Shown piece by piece: positions 30,899 through 40,554 of a stretch of DNA of 64,000 nucleotides. The stretch is from Pectobacterium brasiliense. GTDB lineage: Bacteria; Pseudomonadota; Gammaproteobacteria; Enterobacterales; Enterobacteriaceae. The stretch is from contig NZ_JACDSF010000017.1 of the NCBI RefSeq assembly GCF_013449685.1, positions 104,274-168,273 of the forward strand, in the 5' to 3' direction. Below the pieces are notes generated by a model that saw only the letters and a program-made list of their open reading frames with translations, was not told where the DNA came from and did not search any database. A program made the position numbers and the translations under genes. The stretch's first letter is position 1, and the number at the start of each line of letters is the position of its first letter.

Positions 30899-31450
30899 TT
30901 AGTGCCTAATCGCGACCTGTGCAATAGGTTCGCCGCCGTGTAACGGCAGAACCCGTAGCGCGTCCTGCTCAAGCAAGCCGTAGCTCGCGGGGAATCCCCC
31001 TTTCGGCAAGCTCACTGAGCCGGGATTGAAAAAATAATATTCACCGTGTTGCTCAGCAACTGGGATATGGGTGTGACCATATACCAATACATCCCCCGCG
31101 TGTAGCGGCGGCATATTCTCTGGATGATAAAGATGACCGTGCGTCAGGAAAAGGCGATTCTGCGGCAATAGCACATGTTGCCAGGGTGCCATTATCGGAA
31201 AGGTCAACAGCATCTGATCCACCTCGCTGTCGCAGTTCCCTCGCACGGCAATGATGCGTGATGCATAGGCGTTCAGTCGGGCAGCCACTTCCGCAGGCTG
31301 ATATGTTTCCGGCAGCGGGTTGCGCGGGCCATGATTGAGAAAATCACCCAGCAAGATAAGCCAGTCGGCATGACTCTGCTCAAAGATCTCCAGCACGCGA
31401 TCCGTCGCACTAAGAGAACCGTGTATATCTGACGCAAACATCAACCTCAT
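30899..31450 (-). CDS. yfcE: Metallophosphoesterase YfcE
   Basis: A 183-residue calcineurin-like phosphodiesterase. The five metal motifs are visible: D8-x-H10 (SDIHG), GDFLNHG, RGNCD, THGHLY and GHTH. The E. coli ortholog hydrolyses phosphodiesters with Mn. The start at 31450 (MRLMFAS) is chosen because GGAG lies six bases upstream and the remaining upstream frame has no homolog. Confidence 0.94.
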   Translation of the reverse strand: MRLMFASDIHGSLSATDRVLEIFEQSHADWLILLGDFLNHGPRNPLPETYQPAEVAARLNAYASRIIAVRGNCDSEVDQMLLTFPIMAPWQHVLLPQNRLFLTHGHLYHPENMPPLHAGDVLVYGHTHIPVAEQHGEYYFFNPGSVSLPKGGFPASYGLLEQDALRVLPLHGGEPIAQVAIRH

Positions 31451-31712
31451 CGTTATCTCCACAACGTTTATATCAACCATGCTACACCTACAACACCCGC
31501 ATCCTTTATCGGACCTAGTCTACCAAAATTGGCAATGTGCTTCCGGTAAAGATCACTCAATGGCGTGCGTCATCGCTTATTTTTCACTCGCAGAAGTGGT
31601 AGGGTAAGAGCCCGTTCCTCAATTCGTTATTCTGACAGCGCGTCGCTCTCTGAAGCGATTAACTGCCATACAGTCCATGATGTTTTTCTGAATTAAAACG
31701 GAGACTTGATTC

Positions 31713-32339
31713 ATGATTGACCTGTATTACGCACCAACCCCTAACGGGCACAAGATCACCCTGTTTCTGGAAGAAGCTAATCTCCCCTACCAGCTCCACC
31801 GCGTGAATATCAGCAAAGGTGAACAGTTCAGACCGGAGTTTCTGGCTATCTCGCCTAATAATAAAATTCCCGCAATTGTTGATACGCAGCCTGCGGAAGG
31901 TGACACGCCGATTAGCCTGTTTGAGTCAGGCGCTATTCTGCTCTATCTGGCGGAAAAACACGGTGTGCTGCTGAGCACCTCATTACGTGAGCGCACCGCC
32001 ACACTGCAATGGCTGTTCTGGCAGGTTGCTGGTTTCGGACCGATGCTGGGGCAGAATCATCATTTTAACCACTATGCGCCTCAGCCAGTACCTTACGCGA
32101 TTGAACGCTATCAGCAGGAGACGCAGCGCCTGTACCGCGTGTTGGATAAACATCTTCAAGATAGCCCTTGGCTAGCAGGAGAAAATTACAGCATCGCTGA
32201 TATCGCGACCTACCCGTGGGTGGTTTCTTATGCTCGCCAGCGCGTCGATCTTGATGACTACCCAGCGGTGAAGGCATGGTATACGCGTATCAGTGAACGC
32301 CCGGCGACGCAACGGGCTTACCAGCTCGCCGAGCAATAA
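31713..32339 (+). CDS. yfcG: GSH-dependent disulfide-bond oxidoreductase YfcG
   Basis: A 208-residue glutathione-S-transferase-family protein of the Nu class. It has a thioredoxin-fold N-terminal domain (TPNGHKIT at 9-16, NNKIPAIVD near 49-57, ESGAIL near 71-76) and an all-helical C-terminal domain with GQNHHFNHYAP. E. coli YfcG reduces disulfides using bound GSSG and has little classical GST activity. The leader carries CGGAG. E. coli yfcF, the usual neighbour, is absent. Confidence 0.93.
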   Translation: MIDLYYAPTPNGHKITLFLEEANLPYQLHRVNISKGEQFRPEFLAISPNNKIPAIVDTQPAEGDTPISLFESGAILLYLAEKHGVLLSTSLRERTATLQWLFWQVAGFGPMLGQNHHFNHYAPQPVPYAIERYQQETQRLYRVLDKHLQDSPWLAGENYSIADIATYPWVVSYARQRVDLDDYPAVKAWYTRISERPATQRAYQLAEQ

Positions 32340-32464
32340 AATTCTGGCATCATCTCATTCGGCCTTCGGGTATCTTCTGCTATGGTAATCAACATATTGT
32401 CGTTAACGATACCCCGTAACGCTGCGGCTTAGTCGCAGTAACAGAAGCAACCGAGGGCCGAGCA

Positions 32465-32836
32465 ATGCCACATCACTATTCTGACGCCATTATTCGTATA
32501 AAAAATCTGCGGCTGCGCACCTTCATCGGTATCAAAGATGAGGAAATCACGAATAAGCAGGATGTGATCATCAACGTTGTGATTCACTACCCAGCAGAAC
32601 AGGCACGCAACAGCGAGAATATCGCTGATGCACTGAACTACCGCACCATCACCAAGAGCATTATTCGCCACGTGGAAGATAACCGCTTCGCTTTGCTGGA
32701 AAAATTAACGCAGGATGTGCTCAATATCGCCAGCGATCACGAATGGATCACCTATGCTGAAGTAGAAGTCGATAAACCGTTTGCCCTGCGATACGCCGAT
32801 TCGGTTTCCATGACCCTGCGTTATCACAAGGCATAA
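32465..32836 (+). CDS. folX: Dihydroneopterin triphosphate 2-prime-epimerase
   Basis: A 123-residue tunnelling-fold enzyme related to FolB that epimerises dihydroneopterin triphosphate to the monapterin form. [18 protein letters not shown] near 10-27 and [15 protein letters not shown] at the C-terminus are FolX-specific. GAGGG precedes the ATG. yfcH follows 19 bases later, so they form a unit. Confidence 0.95.
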   Translation: MPHHYSDAIIRIKNLRLRTFIGIKDEEITNKQDVIINVVIHYPAEQARNSENIADALNYRTITKSIIRHVEDNRFALLEKLTQDVLNIASDHEWITYAEVEVDKPFALRYADSVSMTLRYHKA

Positions 32837-32855
32837 AGATAGGGAGAGGAGTGCG

Positions 32856-33761
32856 ATGCAACTACTTATAACCGGCGGAACCGGCCTTATTGGTCGCCAT
32901 CTTATCCAACAATTACAGCTGCTTTCCCATCACATCACGGTACTGACACGCGATCCGGAGCGCGCTCGAGGCGTTCTCGGCAATCAGGTGGAATACTGGT
33001 CCACGTTGAGTAATATCACCTCACTGAACGGCTTTGATGGTGTCATCAATCTGGCGGGTGAACCTATCGCCGACAAACGGTGGACACCACAGCAAAAGCA
33101 GCGTCTGGCAAAGAGCCGCTGGAATATCACCGAGCAACTTGCCGCGCTGATAAAAGCCAGCAGTGAGCCGCCGGCCGTTTTTATCTCGGGTTCCGCTGTC
33201 GGCTATTATGGCGATCAGGGGGAGGCGCTGGTCACAGAAGATGAATCTCCGGTCGATGAATTCACCCATCATCTGTGCGCCCGCTGGGAAGCGCTGGCCC
33301 AGTCCGCCGAAAGCGATAAAACCCGCGTCTGCCTGCTGCGCACTGGCATTGTTCTTTCAGCACAAGGTGGCGCGCTGGCAAAAATGCTGCCAATTTTCCG
33401 CCTCGGGATTGGCGGGCCGATGGGTTCCGGCAAGCAATATATGCCGTGGATTCACATTGATGATATGGTGAACGGCATTATTTATCTGCTGAACCAGCCG
33501 ATACTGAGCGGCCCCTTCAATATGGTTTCGCCCTACCCAGTTCATAATGAACAATTTTCCGCCACGCTGGCACACATCTTGGATCGACCCGGTTTTCTGC
33601 GAGCACCCGCTTTTGCAATCAAACTACTGATGGGAGAAGCTTCGACGCTGGTACTGGGCGGACAGCGCGCCATGCCGCAGCGGTTAGAGGCCGCAGGCTT
33701 TAATTTCCGCTTCCTTGAGCTGGAAGAAGCCATGCAGGACATCATCAAGAAACCGAACTGA
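32856..33761 (+). CDS. yfcH: SDR-family epimerase-like protein YfcH (TIGR01777)
   Basis: A 301-residue extended short-chain-dehydrogenase fold. The NAD(P)-binding loop [14 protein letters not shown] is at 7-20, and the conserved GYYGDQ takes the position of the catalytic Tyr motif. Related to SulA-family and epimerase proteins; physiological substrate unknown. The ribosome site GGAGAGGAG is strong. It ends in a gap converging on hisP. Confidence 0.92.
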   Translation: MQLLITGGTGLIGRHLIQQLQLLSHHITVLTRDPERARGVLGNQVEYWSTLSNITSLNGFDGVINLAGEPIADKRWTPQQKQRLAKSRWNITEQLAALIKASSEPPAVFISGSAVGYYGDQGEALVTEDESPVDEFTHHLCARWEALAQSAESDKTRVCLLRTGIVLSAQGGALAKMLPIFRLGIGGPMGSGKQYMPWIHIDDMVNGIIYLLNQPILSGPFNMVSPYPVHNEQFSATLAHILDRPGFLRAPAFAIKLLMGEASTLVLGGQRAMPQRLEAAGFNFRFLELEEAMQDIIKKPN

Positions 33762-33837
33762 TAACTATCCATTTCAGGTTGCTGGTAGCCTTTTCGCAGA
33801 ACGGGAACGATGATAATGAGATAGAAGAGTAAAGCGT

Positions 33838-33857
33838 CCGCGCCAAGGATGGCGCGG
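33838..33857. other. Stem-loop in the yfcH-hisP convergent gap
   Basis: CCGCGCC-AAGGAT-GGCGCGG, a perfect 7-bp GC-rich stem about midway between the converging genes. It has no T-run on either side. A palindromic unit or weak bidirectional terminator is possible. Confidence 0.4.
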
Positions 33858-33939
33858 CTCGAGCGTACAGGGATGTATTAACAGCGTCTTTACGATCTAC
33901 CCATTATCATCGCTCAACGCACTCCATCAGCCCTAAAAC

Positions 33940-34713
33940 CTACTTCAACGCACCTGACAAAAACTGCTGCAAACGTGCACTTTTCGGGCTACCGAACAGC
34001 TGATCAGGTGGGCCCTCTTCCTCGATCACACCCTGATGCAGGAAGATAACGTGGCTGGAGACATGGCGGGCAAACTCCATTTCATGCGTCACCACCACCA
34101 TCGTTTTTCCTTCCTCCGCAAGCTGCTGCATGATGCGCAACACCTCGCCGACCAGTTCGGGATCGAGCGCTGACGTAGGTTCATCAAATAACAAGACTTC
34201 CGGCTCCATCGCCAGCGCCCGTGCAATGGAAACACGCTGCTGTTGGCCACCGGAAAGATCTGACGGATATTTCTGTTGAGCCGCATCCGTGATCCCGACC
34301 TTGTTCAGGTAGAACACCGCACGTTCACGCGCTTCCGCTTTACTGAGTCCTAACACCTGAACCGGCGCTTCCATCACGTTTTCCAACGCCGTCATGAAGC
34401 TCCACAGGTTAAAGTGCTGAAACACCATCGTCAGACGCGTCCGCAGCATCTGAAGCTGCTTTTTATCAAAAACTTTCAGCTGCCCGTCAGTATCACGCAC
34501 CATGCGAATTTCCTGATCGCTGACGTAAATCGCCCCTTCACAGGGTTTTTCCAGAAAATTAATACAGCGCAGTAAGGTACTTTTCCCCGAACCGGACGAT
34601 CCAATAATTGAAATAACGTCACCCGCTTTCGCCTGTAATGAGATCCCTTTCAGTACCTCATGCTGGCCATAGCGTTTACGCAGTTCCGTCACCATCAGTT
34701 TGTTATTCGACAT
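33940..34713 (-). CDS. hisP: Histidine/basic amino-acid ABC transporter ATPase
   Basis: A 257-residue ABC ATPase that energises the HisQM permease. Walker [10 protein letters not shown] (38-46), signature LSGGQQQR (153-160), Walker B with D177-E178 in [13 protein letters not shown], and switch His210 are all present. Starts 16 bases after hisM. Last gene of the operon. Confidence 0.96.
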   Translation of the reverse strand: MSNNKLMVTELRKRYGQHEVLKGISLQAKAGDVISIIGSSGSGKSTLLRCINFLEKPCEGAIYVSDQEIRMVRDTDGQLKVFDKKQLQMLRTRLTMVFQHFNLWSFMTALENVMEAPVQVLGLSKAEARERAVFYLNKVGITDAAQQKYPSDLSGGQQQRVSIARALAMEPEVLLFDEPTSALDPELVGEVLRIMQQLAEEGKTMVVVTHEMEFARHVSSHVIFLHQGVIEEEGPPDQLFGSPKSARLQQFLSGALK

Positions 34714-34729
34714 GCTCTTTTTCCTGCGT

Positions 34730-35446
34730 TTAATGAGATGAACGGGTATAAAGATGACGTAACCAGCGCCGTTCCGCCCTTCTGAACAGCCCGATTAACA
34801 CAAACGAAATCGCCAGATAGATAACCGCCGCGATGCCAAATGCATAAAACGGCTGGTAGGTTGCCGCGTTGATATCACGGGCAATCTTCAGAATATCCGG
34901 CACCGTTACGGTAAAGGCCAACGCCGTTGAATGCAGCATCAGAATCACTTCGTTGCTGTAGGCAGGCAGCGCAATACGCAGTGCACTTGGCAAAATAATG
35001 CAGCGATACTGCTTAAAGCGGGAGAAGCCGTATGCTCTGGCCGCTTCAATTTCCCCATGAGGTACTGAGCGGATTGCTCCCGCGAAAATCTCTGTCGTGT
35101 ACGCACAGGTATTCAGCGCCAGCGCCAAAATGGCGCAGTTTAGCCCGCTGCGAAAAAAGGCATTCAGCATGTCGGTGCCGCGCACAATCTCCAGGCTATA
35201 CACGCCAGAATAGAACACCAGAAGCTGTACGTAGAGCGGCGTGCCGCGGAACACATAGGTGAATAGCCAAACCGGAAAGCTGAACCGGCGTCGCGGCGAC
35301 ACACGGGCGATCGCCAGCGGCAGCGCCATCAGCCCGCCGATAACCACCGAAGAAATGAGCAGCCAGAGCGTCATCGCCAGCCCGGTCAGGCGGTAACCAT
35401 CGCTCCACAATAGCGGCTGCCAATATTGTTGCAGGATCTCACTCAT
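34730..35446 (-). CDS. hisM: Histidine/basic amino-acid ABC transporter permease
   Basis: A 238-residue membrane permease of the polar amino-acid family with about five helices. The EAA-type loop that contacts HisP is visible as [20 protein letters not shown] near 152-171. It overlaps hisQ by eight bases, so translation is probably coupled. Confidence 0.95.
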   Translation of the reverse strand: MSEILQQYWQPLLWSDGYRLTGLAMTLWLLISSVVIGGLMALPLAIARVSPRRRFSFPVWLFTYVFRGTPLYVQLLVFYSGVYSLEIVRGTDMLNAFFRSGLNCAILALALNTCAYTTEIFAGAIRSVPHGEIEAARAYGFSRFKQYRCIILPSALRIALPAYSNEVILMLHSTALAFTVTVPDILKIARDINAATYQPFYAFGIAAVIYLAISFVLIGLFRRAERRWLRHLYTRSSH

Positions 35447-36128
35447 AGTTTACTTTTTTGACTCCCTGCGAATAGTGCCTTTCCAGCCACCACAACACGC
35501 CGTTAGAAACGGTGGTAAAAATCAGGTACATCGCCCCAGCAACCAGCGCAAAATAAAACGGTTCGTGTGTGCCCTTACCGGCCAATTGCGTCGCCTTAAT
35601 CACATCGTTCAGGCCAAGCAGTGACACCAGCGCCGTCGCTTTCAGGATAACCTGCCAGTTGTTGCCGATGCCCGGCAGTGCGAAACGCATCATGGAAGGA
35701 AACAGAATACGGCGGAACACCTTCATCGGAGAGAAACCGAACGCAACGGCAGCTTCGATTTGCCCGCGCGGCACGGCAAGATAGGCACCACGAAAGGTTT
35801 CCGTGAAATACGCGCCGTAAATAAAGCCCAGTGTAATAATCCCGGCAGTCAACGGATCGATGTCTATCTGATCCAGACCGATCGATTCCGTCACGCCGTT
35901 TAAGGCAATTTGCAGACCATAGAAAATCAGCAGCATCAGTACCAGATCGGGAATGCCGCGAATCAGCGTGGTATAGCAGGAAAAGCACCCCGCCAGCAGA
36001 CGGTTGGAAGACAGTTTCGCCGACGCGCCGATCAGGCCGATAGCCAACGCCAGCAGTAACGAACTTGCTGCCAGCTCCAGCGTCATGATGGCACCATCCA
36101 GAATTAGCGGGGAATAGCCATAGAGCAT
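35439..36128 (-). CDS. hisQ: Histidine/basic amino-acid ABC transporter permease
   Basis: The partner permease of HisM, 229 residues. The EAA loop is GQIEAAVAFGFSPMKVFRRI near 138-157. The ATG at 36128 (MLYGYSPLIL) matches the E. coli start; a TTG immediately before it is unlikely. A 140-base spacer with a hairpin separates it from hisJ. Confidence 0.95.
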   Translation of the reverse strand: MLYGYSPLILDGAIMTLELAASSLLLALAIGLIGASAKLSSNRLLAGCFSCYTTLIRGIPDLVLMLLIFYGLQIALNGVTESIGLDQIDIDPLTAGIITLGFIYGAYFTETFRGAYLAVPRGQIEAAVAFGFSPMKVFRRILFPSMMRFALPGIGNNWQVILKATALVSLLGLNDVIKATQLAGKGTHEPFYFALVAGAMYLIFTTVSNGVLWWLERHYSQGVKKVNYE

Positions 36129-36187
36129 CAATGATATCCGTTGAAATAGCGGTTAATGGCACGCTGCGTCATCAGTCAGGAACACGA

Positions 36188-36208
36188 CACGGGAGGAACG
36201 ATCCCGTG
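36188..36208 (-). other. Hairpin in the hisJ-hisQ spacer
   Basis: CACGGGA and TCCCGTG form a perfect 7-bp stem with a seven-base loop. In Salmonella a REP hairpin in the same position keeps hisJ mRNA more abundant than hisQMP; a similar role here is an inference. Confidence 0.55.
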
Positions 36209-36268
36209 CCGCATGCCCTACGATCCCGCTACACATGTGATAAAGCAATGAGCGTCATCTTGGCAACA

Positions 36269-37048
36269 TTAGCCGCCGTAGACGTCAAAATCGAAGTATT
36301 TTTTCGCGAAGGTATCGTAGGTACCGTCTTTACGCATTTCGTCAAAAGCTTTATCCAGTGCGGCTTTCAGTTCGGTATCCGCTTTGCGCAAGCCCATACC
36401 CGTACCCACACCGAAGAATTTGTCATCTTTTACCGCTGGGCCGGCAAACTCATAGCCTTTACCTGCGTCCAATTTCAGGAAGCCTTCACTTGCTGCAACT
36501 TCATCCTGAAAGGCTGCATCAATACGGCCTGCGGCCAGATCGGCATAAATCAGATCCTGATTTTGGTAAGCGACAACGTCAACGCCTTTAGGCTGCCAGT
36601 TAGCATTAGCAAAGGCCTCCTGTGTCGATGCCTGCAATACGCCAACACGTTTGCCGCCCAGAGAAGCCAACGTGGGTTCAATGCTCGTCCCTTTCTTCGC
36701 AATCAGGCGTGAATTGGCCGCATACAGCTTCTCGGTGAAGGCAATTTCCTGCTGGCGTTTTTCGGTGATAGACAGAGAAGAGATGATGGCATCGATTTTT
36801 TTCGCTTTCAGGGACGGAATTAACGCATCAAAGTCACTTTCTACAAACGTGCAGTGAGTCTGAATACGCTTGCACAGCTCTTTCGCCAGATCGATATCAA
36901 ATCCAACCAGTTCGCTGCTGGCATTTTTGGATTCAAAGGGAGCATAGGTAGGATCGGTACCAATTTTAATATTCTTAGGAATCTCCGCCATCGCGCTACC
37001 TGCGGCCAGAATGAGTGCCAATGGCAAGACTTTGATCAGTTTCTTCAT
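36269..37048 (-). CDS. hisJ: Periplasmic amino-acid-binding protein (HisJ/ArgT type)
   Basis: A 259-residue class II solute-binding protein. The signal peptide is about 1-21 ([21 protein letters not shown]). The mature part has [14 protein letters not shown], the disulfide pair in CKRIQTHC, and ends [11 protein letters not shown]. The sequence mixes HisJ-like and ArgT-like (LAO) positions; HisJ is closer in the N- and C-terminal parts. Only one binding-protein gene lies here, whereas E. coli and Salmonella have argT and hisJ in tandem. The ATG has AAGGG just upstream. A sigma-54-type promoter with NtrC-like sites lies upstream. Confidence 0.9.
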   Translation of the reverse strand: MKKLIKVLPLALILAAGSAMAEIPKNIKIGTDPTYAPFESKNASSELVGFDIDLAKELCKRIQTHCTFVESDFDALIPSLKAKKIDAIISSLSITEKRQQEIAFTEKLYAANSRLIAKKGTSIEPTLASLGGKRVGVLQASTQEAFANANWQPKGVDVVAYQNQDLIYADLAAGRIDAAFQDEVAASEGFLKLDAGKGYEFAGPAVKDDKFFGVGTGMGLRKADTELKAALDKAFDEMRKDGTYDTFAKKYFDFDVYGG

Positions 37049-37175
37049 ATTGCTACCCTTATCATGAGTGATTGATGTCATGTGTCGTCAATGTCGGAAT
37101 TATTTAGAGTGAATCGCTTTAAAAATGAACGATGTGAGTGCTATTTGTTTTCTGTGCCGACTATTACCGTTTTTG

Positions 37176-37192
37176 TAGCAGTTTTCATGCCA
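37176..37192 (-). promoter_or_regulatory. Sigma-54 promoter for hisJQMP
   Basis: On the minus strand the sequence reads TGGCATGAAAACTGCTA. GG and GC are separated by exactly ten bases, and the match to TGGCACG-N4-TTGCW is good. Transcription would start near 37166, about 118 bases before the hisJ ATG. The Salmonella argT promoter has a similar sequence and is RpoN/NtrC dependent. Confidence 0.7.
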
Positions 37193-37340
37193 CAATGCAC
37201 GCAGGGATGTCGTAAAAATCCCATGAGCGAAGCCCGTAGAAAATAAGGGTTAACCCTTTGATTCTGAAATATTTTCAGAGGGGATTTTTGGCGCGTAACA
37301 ATAAGGATAGATAACATTGTCATGAATACAAAAATTCAGA

Positions 37341-37357
37341 CGCACCATTTTGATGCA
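37341..37357. promoter_or_regulatory. NtrC-like binding site, promoter-proximal
   Basis: CGCACCATTTTGATGCA fits the NtrC dyad GCACCA-N5-TGGTGC with imperfect right arm. Its centre is about 183 bases upstream of the predicted start and 21 bases from the next site, so both sites face the same side of the helix. Confidence 0.6.
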
Positions 37358-37361
37358 TTTA

Positions 37362-37378
37362 CGCACAAAATTAGTGCA
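37362..37378. promoter_or_regulatory. NtrC-like binding site, distal
   Basis: CGCACAAAATTAGTGCA keeps the GCAC-N7-GTGC dyad of NtrC sites. A weaker TGCA-N7-TGCA dyad follows at 37380-37394, giving a possible array of three. Confidence 0.6.
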
Positions 37379-37395
37379 ATGCAATAAAAATGCAC

Positions 37396-37424
37396 AAAAA
37401 AAGGGCAGTGGAAATTTACCGCCC
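37396..37424 (-). terminator. Intrinsic terminator of ubiX
   Basis: On the minus strand GGGCGGT pairs imperfectly with ACTGCCC and is followed by seven T. It lies 37 bases after the ubiX stop and ends the pdxB-to-ubiX block. Confidence 0.75.
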
Positions 37425-37461
37425 CGAGAGAAAAAATAGCGTGTCTGGGTCTTTTATCCTG

Positions 37462-38034
37462 CTAAGACGCACCTTGCCAGCGGATAAAGAGATCTTTTGG
37501 CAGGTCAATATCAAATTGGTCCAGAATACGATTCACCGTCTGATCGACAATATCCTGCACACTTTCTGGGCGATGATAAAATGCAGGCACCGGCGGCATG
37601 ATTATCGCCCCCAGCTCAACGGCGGTAGTCATCAGCCGCAAATGCCCTAAATGTAGCGGCGTTTCACGCACCCCCAGCACCAGAGGACGACGCTCCTTCA
37701 GCACCACATCAGCCGCGCGGGTCAATAGATTGTCGCTGTAGCTGTGCACAATGCCGGAAAGGGTTTTTATCGAACAGGGTAAAATCACCATCCCCGCCGT
37801 TTTAAACGACCCCGAAGAGACGCTGGCAGCAATATCACGCGTGTCGTGTACCACATCGGCCAACGCCTGCACGTCACGCAGGCTAAAATCCGTTTCTAAC
37901 GCCAGCGTCTGCCGAGCGGCCTGACTCATGATCAGATGCGTTTCGATACCTTCCAGCGTCTGTAAAACCTGTAGCAGCCGGATGCCGTAAATGACGCCGC
38001 TGGCACCGGAAATTCCTACAATGAGTCGCTTCAT
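37462..38034 (-). CDS. ubiX: Flavin prenyltransferase UbiX
   Basis: A 190-residue flavoprotein-family enzyme that attaches a dimethylallyl group to FMN, making the prenyl-FMN cofactor of the UbiD decarboxylase in ubiquinone synthesis. The Rossmann-type loop GISGASGVIYG is at 8-18, with the ILPCSIKTLSGIVHSYSDNL region and the late MTTAVELGAIIMPPVPAFY all conserved. Same place as in E. coli, after purF. Confidence 0.95.
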   Translation of the reverse strand: MKRLIVGISGASGVIYGIRLLQVLQTLEGIETHLIMSQAARQTLALETDFSLRDVQALADVVHDTRDIAASVSSGSFKTAGMVILPCSIKTLSGIVHSYSDNLLTRAADVVLKERRPLVLGVRETPLHLGHLRLMTTAVELGAIIMPPVPAFYHRPESVQDIVDQTVNRILDQFDIDLPKDLFIRWQGAS

Positions 38035-38139
38035 TCATACTGCCTCTGGCTGGCCGCGTAAGCAGAAACGCGGAAAAATCATCTGCACAAACTTTGCCGC
38101 ATTGATTAGCGATAAGCAAGGGTAAGCACCGAAACCCTG

Positions 38140-38188
38140 TTTTCTCTATGCAATTTTTCTCTACATACAAAATTTTCTCTACATACAA
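38140..38188. repeat. Short tandem repeat between ubiX and purF
   Basis: TTTTCTCTACATACAA occurs at 38155-38170 and 38173-38188 (18-base period), preceded by a degenerate copy TTTTCTCTATGCAA at 38140. It lies just past the purF hairpin on the transcript side. Confidence 0.75.
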
Positions 38189-38189
38189 C

Positions 38190-38221
38190 AAGGGGGAGGA
38201 CACTTTCGTGCCCTCCCCCTT
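38190..38221 (-). terminator. Strong stem-loop after purF, probable terminator
   Basis: AAGGGGGAGG and CCTCCCCCTT form a 10-bp stem, extended inward by ACAC/GTG pairing. The following minus-strand sequence is TTGTTGTATG, a poor T-run, so termination may be partial and let transcripts reach ubiX. Confidence 0.65.
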
Positions 38222-38249
38222 CAACACAGCCTTCATGTGCGACTAGCTG

Positions 38250-39767
38250 TTAACCTTCGTTGTGCAATTCCAGATCTTCAACTTCATTCTGGCTACGCAG
38301 CGCTTTGGCATCGTCATTGCGCAAGACTTCCAGATAATCCAGATAACCTTGATCAACGTCCTTCGTCACATAAATCCCGTTGAACACCGAGCATTCAAAC
38401 TGAGCGATATCCGGGTTATCTTCACGCGCGGCTTCAATCAGATCGTCGAGATCCTGGAATATCAGCTCATCGGCACCAATAATCTTACAGATTTCATCCA
38501 CTTCACGACCGTGGGCAATCAGCTCATTGACGCTTGGCATATCAATGCCGTACACGTTAGGGAAGCGAATTTCCGGTGCCGCTGAGGCCAGATAAACACG
38601 CTTGGCTCCTGCTTCACGCGCCATCTCCACAATCTGTTCTGACGTTGTACCACGCACGATGGAGTCATCCACCAGCAGCACGTTCTTGTCACGGAACTCA
38701 GCACGGTTGGCGTTCAGCTTACGGCGTACCGATTTCTTACGCGCCTGCTGCCCCGGCATGATAAACGTGCGGCCAACATAGCGGTTTTTCACAAATCCCT
38801 GACGATACGGCTTGTTGATGATGCGCGCAATTTCCAGCGCGATATCACAAGAGGTTTCAGGAATCGGGATCACGACATCAATATCGAGATCTTCCCACTG
38901 ACGCGCAATTTTCTCACCGAGCTTCTGGCCCATGCGAACGCGTGCGCTGTAGACCGAGATTTTATCAATGAAAGAGTCTGGGCGAGCGAAGTAAACATAT
39001 TCGAACAGGCACGGATTGCTCTTTGGATTCTCTGCACACTGGCGGGTAAACAACTGCCCTTTTTCCGTAATGTAGATCGCTTCTCCCGGCGCCACATCGC
39101 GTAAAAATTCAAAGCCCAGCGTATCCAGTGCGACACTTTCTGACGCCACCATATACTCGCTGCGGCCATCTTCCAGATCGCGCTTACCGATCACCAGAGG
39201 ACGAATCCCATTAGGATCGCGGAAAGCGACCATACCGTGACCGATAATCATGCCAACACAGGCATAGGCACCGCGAATTTGCTGGTGCGTTGCGGCAACG
39301 GCCGCAAAAATATTATCGGCTTCCAGTGGGTAGTGTTGGAAACGGTCCAGCTCTCTGGCGAAAATATTCAACAAAATTTCAGAATCAGACGTGGTGTTGA
39401 CATGACGACGCTCCTGCTCGAACAGCTTTTTACGCAATTCGTGGGCGTTAGTCAGGTTACCGTTGTGAGCCAGCGTGATACCGAACGGAGAGTTCACATA
39501 GAAAGGCTGTGCTTCCGAGGCGCTGGAACTGCCTGCGGTAGGATAACGCACATGACCAAGCCCCATGTTTCCCTGTAGGCGCTGCATGTGCCGCGCTTCA
39601 AACACATCTTTCACCAGGCCATTGGCCTTACGCAGGCGAAAACAATTAAAGGCATCGATGGTCACAATACCCGCAGCATCCTGCCCACGGTGTTGCAACA
39701 CCGTTAACGCGTCATAAATCGACTGGTTGACCGGTGTAAAACCGGCGATACCGACAATACCGCACAT
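38250..39767 (-). CDS. purF: Amidophosphoribosyltransferase
   Basis: First committed enzyme of purine synthesis: PRPP plus glutamine gives phosphoribosylamine. The 505-residue protein starts MCGIVGIAG, so Cys2 becomes the N-terminal nucleophile of the class II glutaminase domain. The C-terminal phosphoribosyltransferase domain has the PRPP motif [13 protein letters not shown] near 362-374. It sits 21 bases after cvpA, whose promoter region has a PurR box. Confidence 0.97.
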   Translation of the reverse strand: MCGIVGIAGFTPVNQSIYDALTVLQHRGQDAAGIVTIDAFNCFRLRKANGLVKDVFEARHMQRLQGNMGLGHVRYPTAGSSSASEAQPFYVNSPFGITLAHNGNLTNAHELRKKLFEQERRHVNTTSDSEILLNIFARELDRFQHYPLEADNIFAAVAATHQQIRGAYACVGMIIGHGMVAFRDPNGIRPLVIGKRDLEDGRSEYMVASESVALDTLGFEFLRDVAPGEAIYITEKGQLFTRQCAENPKSNPCLFEYVYFARPDSFIDKISVYSARVRMGQKLGEKIARQWEDLDIDVVIPIPETSCDIALEIARIINKPYRQGFVKNRYVGRTFIMPGQQARKKSVRRKLNANRAEFRDKNVLLVDDSIVRGTTSEQIVEMAREAGAKRVYLASAAPEIRFPNVYGIDMPSVNELIAHGREVDEICKIIGADELIFQDLDDLIEAAREDNPDIAQFECSVFNGIYVTKDVDQGYLDYLEVLRNDDAKALRSQNEVEDLELHNEG

Positions 39768-39788
39768 GGTGTCTTTTCCTCATCAGCG

Positions 39789-40289
39789 CTACCGCAGCGG
39801 TAAATGCTGCGGCAAGAAACTTGACGTGCTTTGCAGGTAGTCAAAAAACCACCTGATAATATAACTGAACTGCGGGATTAACTGGGACAGCTTCCAGTCA
39901 TCACTTTGTGAAAAACCGGTGAACGTATCCAGAAAGAATAGCAGTGCGGAAACGATCAGCACCCCGCGCAGCGCACCAAAACAGATGCCCAGAACGCGAT
40001 CGGTGCCGGATAATCCGGTACGTTCAACCAGTGAACTAATCACATAGTTGACGATAGCTCCCACAATCAACGTTGCAATAAACAGAATGGCAATCGCAAT
40101 GCCGTTACGCACCAGCTCATCATCAAAACGGGTGAAGTAGACCGCGAGGTAAGCGTAGTAATGACTGGCAACAAAAAAAGCACATCCCCAGCTTACTAAC
40201 GACAGCGCTTCGCGAACAAACCCCCGGATCAGGCTAACCAAAGCCGAAAATCCGATGATGCCAATAATGACGTAATCAACCCAAACCAT
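39789..40289 (-). CDS. cvpA: CvpA family inner-membrane protein
   Basis: A 166-residue membrane protein with four predicted helices, known in E. coli as required for colicin V production; its biochemical function is unknown. The [18 protein letters not shown] loop near 94-111 is the family signature. First gene of the PurR-controlled cvpA-purF unit. Confidence 0.94.
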   Translation of the reverse strand: MVWVDYVIIGIIGFSALVSLIRGFVREALSLVSWGCAFFVASHYYAYLAVYFTRFDDELVRNGIAIAILFIATLIVGAIVNYVISSLVERTGLSGTDRVLGICFGALRGVLIVSALLFFLDTFTGFSQSDDWKLSQLIPQFSYIIRWFFDYLQSTSSFLPQHLPLR

Positions 40290-40350
40290 GAACTATCCTA
40301 ATAATGAACGATGCTACCGATAAGCCGCTACGTCATCCTGTTCGCGGCGC

Positions 40351-40379
40351 ATTCTAACAGAAAAAGAAAACGTTTGCGT
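40351..40379 (-). promoter_or_regulatory. cvpA-purF promoter with PurR operator
   Basis: The PurR box lies at 40364-40379 (minus strand ACGCAAACGTTTTCTT), a perfect match to the purine-repressor consensus. It overlaps a -35 (ACGCAA) that is 17 bases from the -10 TAGAAT (40351-40356 on the plus strand as ATTCTA). PurR with hypoxanthine or guanine would block this promoter. The rest of the 315-base gap 40290-40604 holds only small hairpins. Confidence 0.85.
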
Positions 40380-40554
40380 AGCGTATTTCCGCCGATTTCA
40401 TCGATAGATAATCAGGCGAAAAAACCGACAATACGTCATGGCTGCTTCTATTCACTCTCGGCATCTCAAAACTCACAGCAAGCATCTTAAAACAGATGCG
40501 GGGCGAAGTATCACTGATGCGAACCTCATCCCCGCTGCCTGCTTTTGCTTATTT

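Noticed and set aside
37265-37283. ArgR-type operator in the hisJ upstream region
   Set aside because: TGAAATATTTTCA resembles an ARG-box arm pair but its spacing is one base short of the consensus, and only one copy is present.
38140-38188. Possible CRISPR-like array
   Set aside because: Units are 16-18 bases in direct tandem with almost no spacer and only three copies; there are no cas genes in the window.
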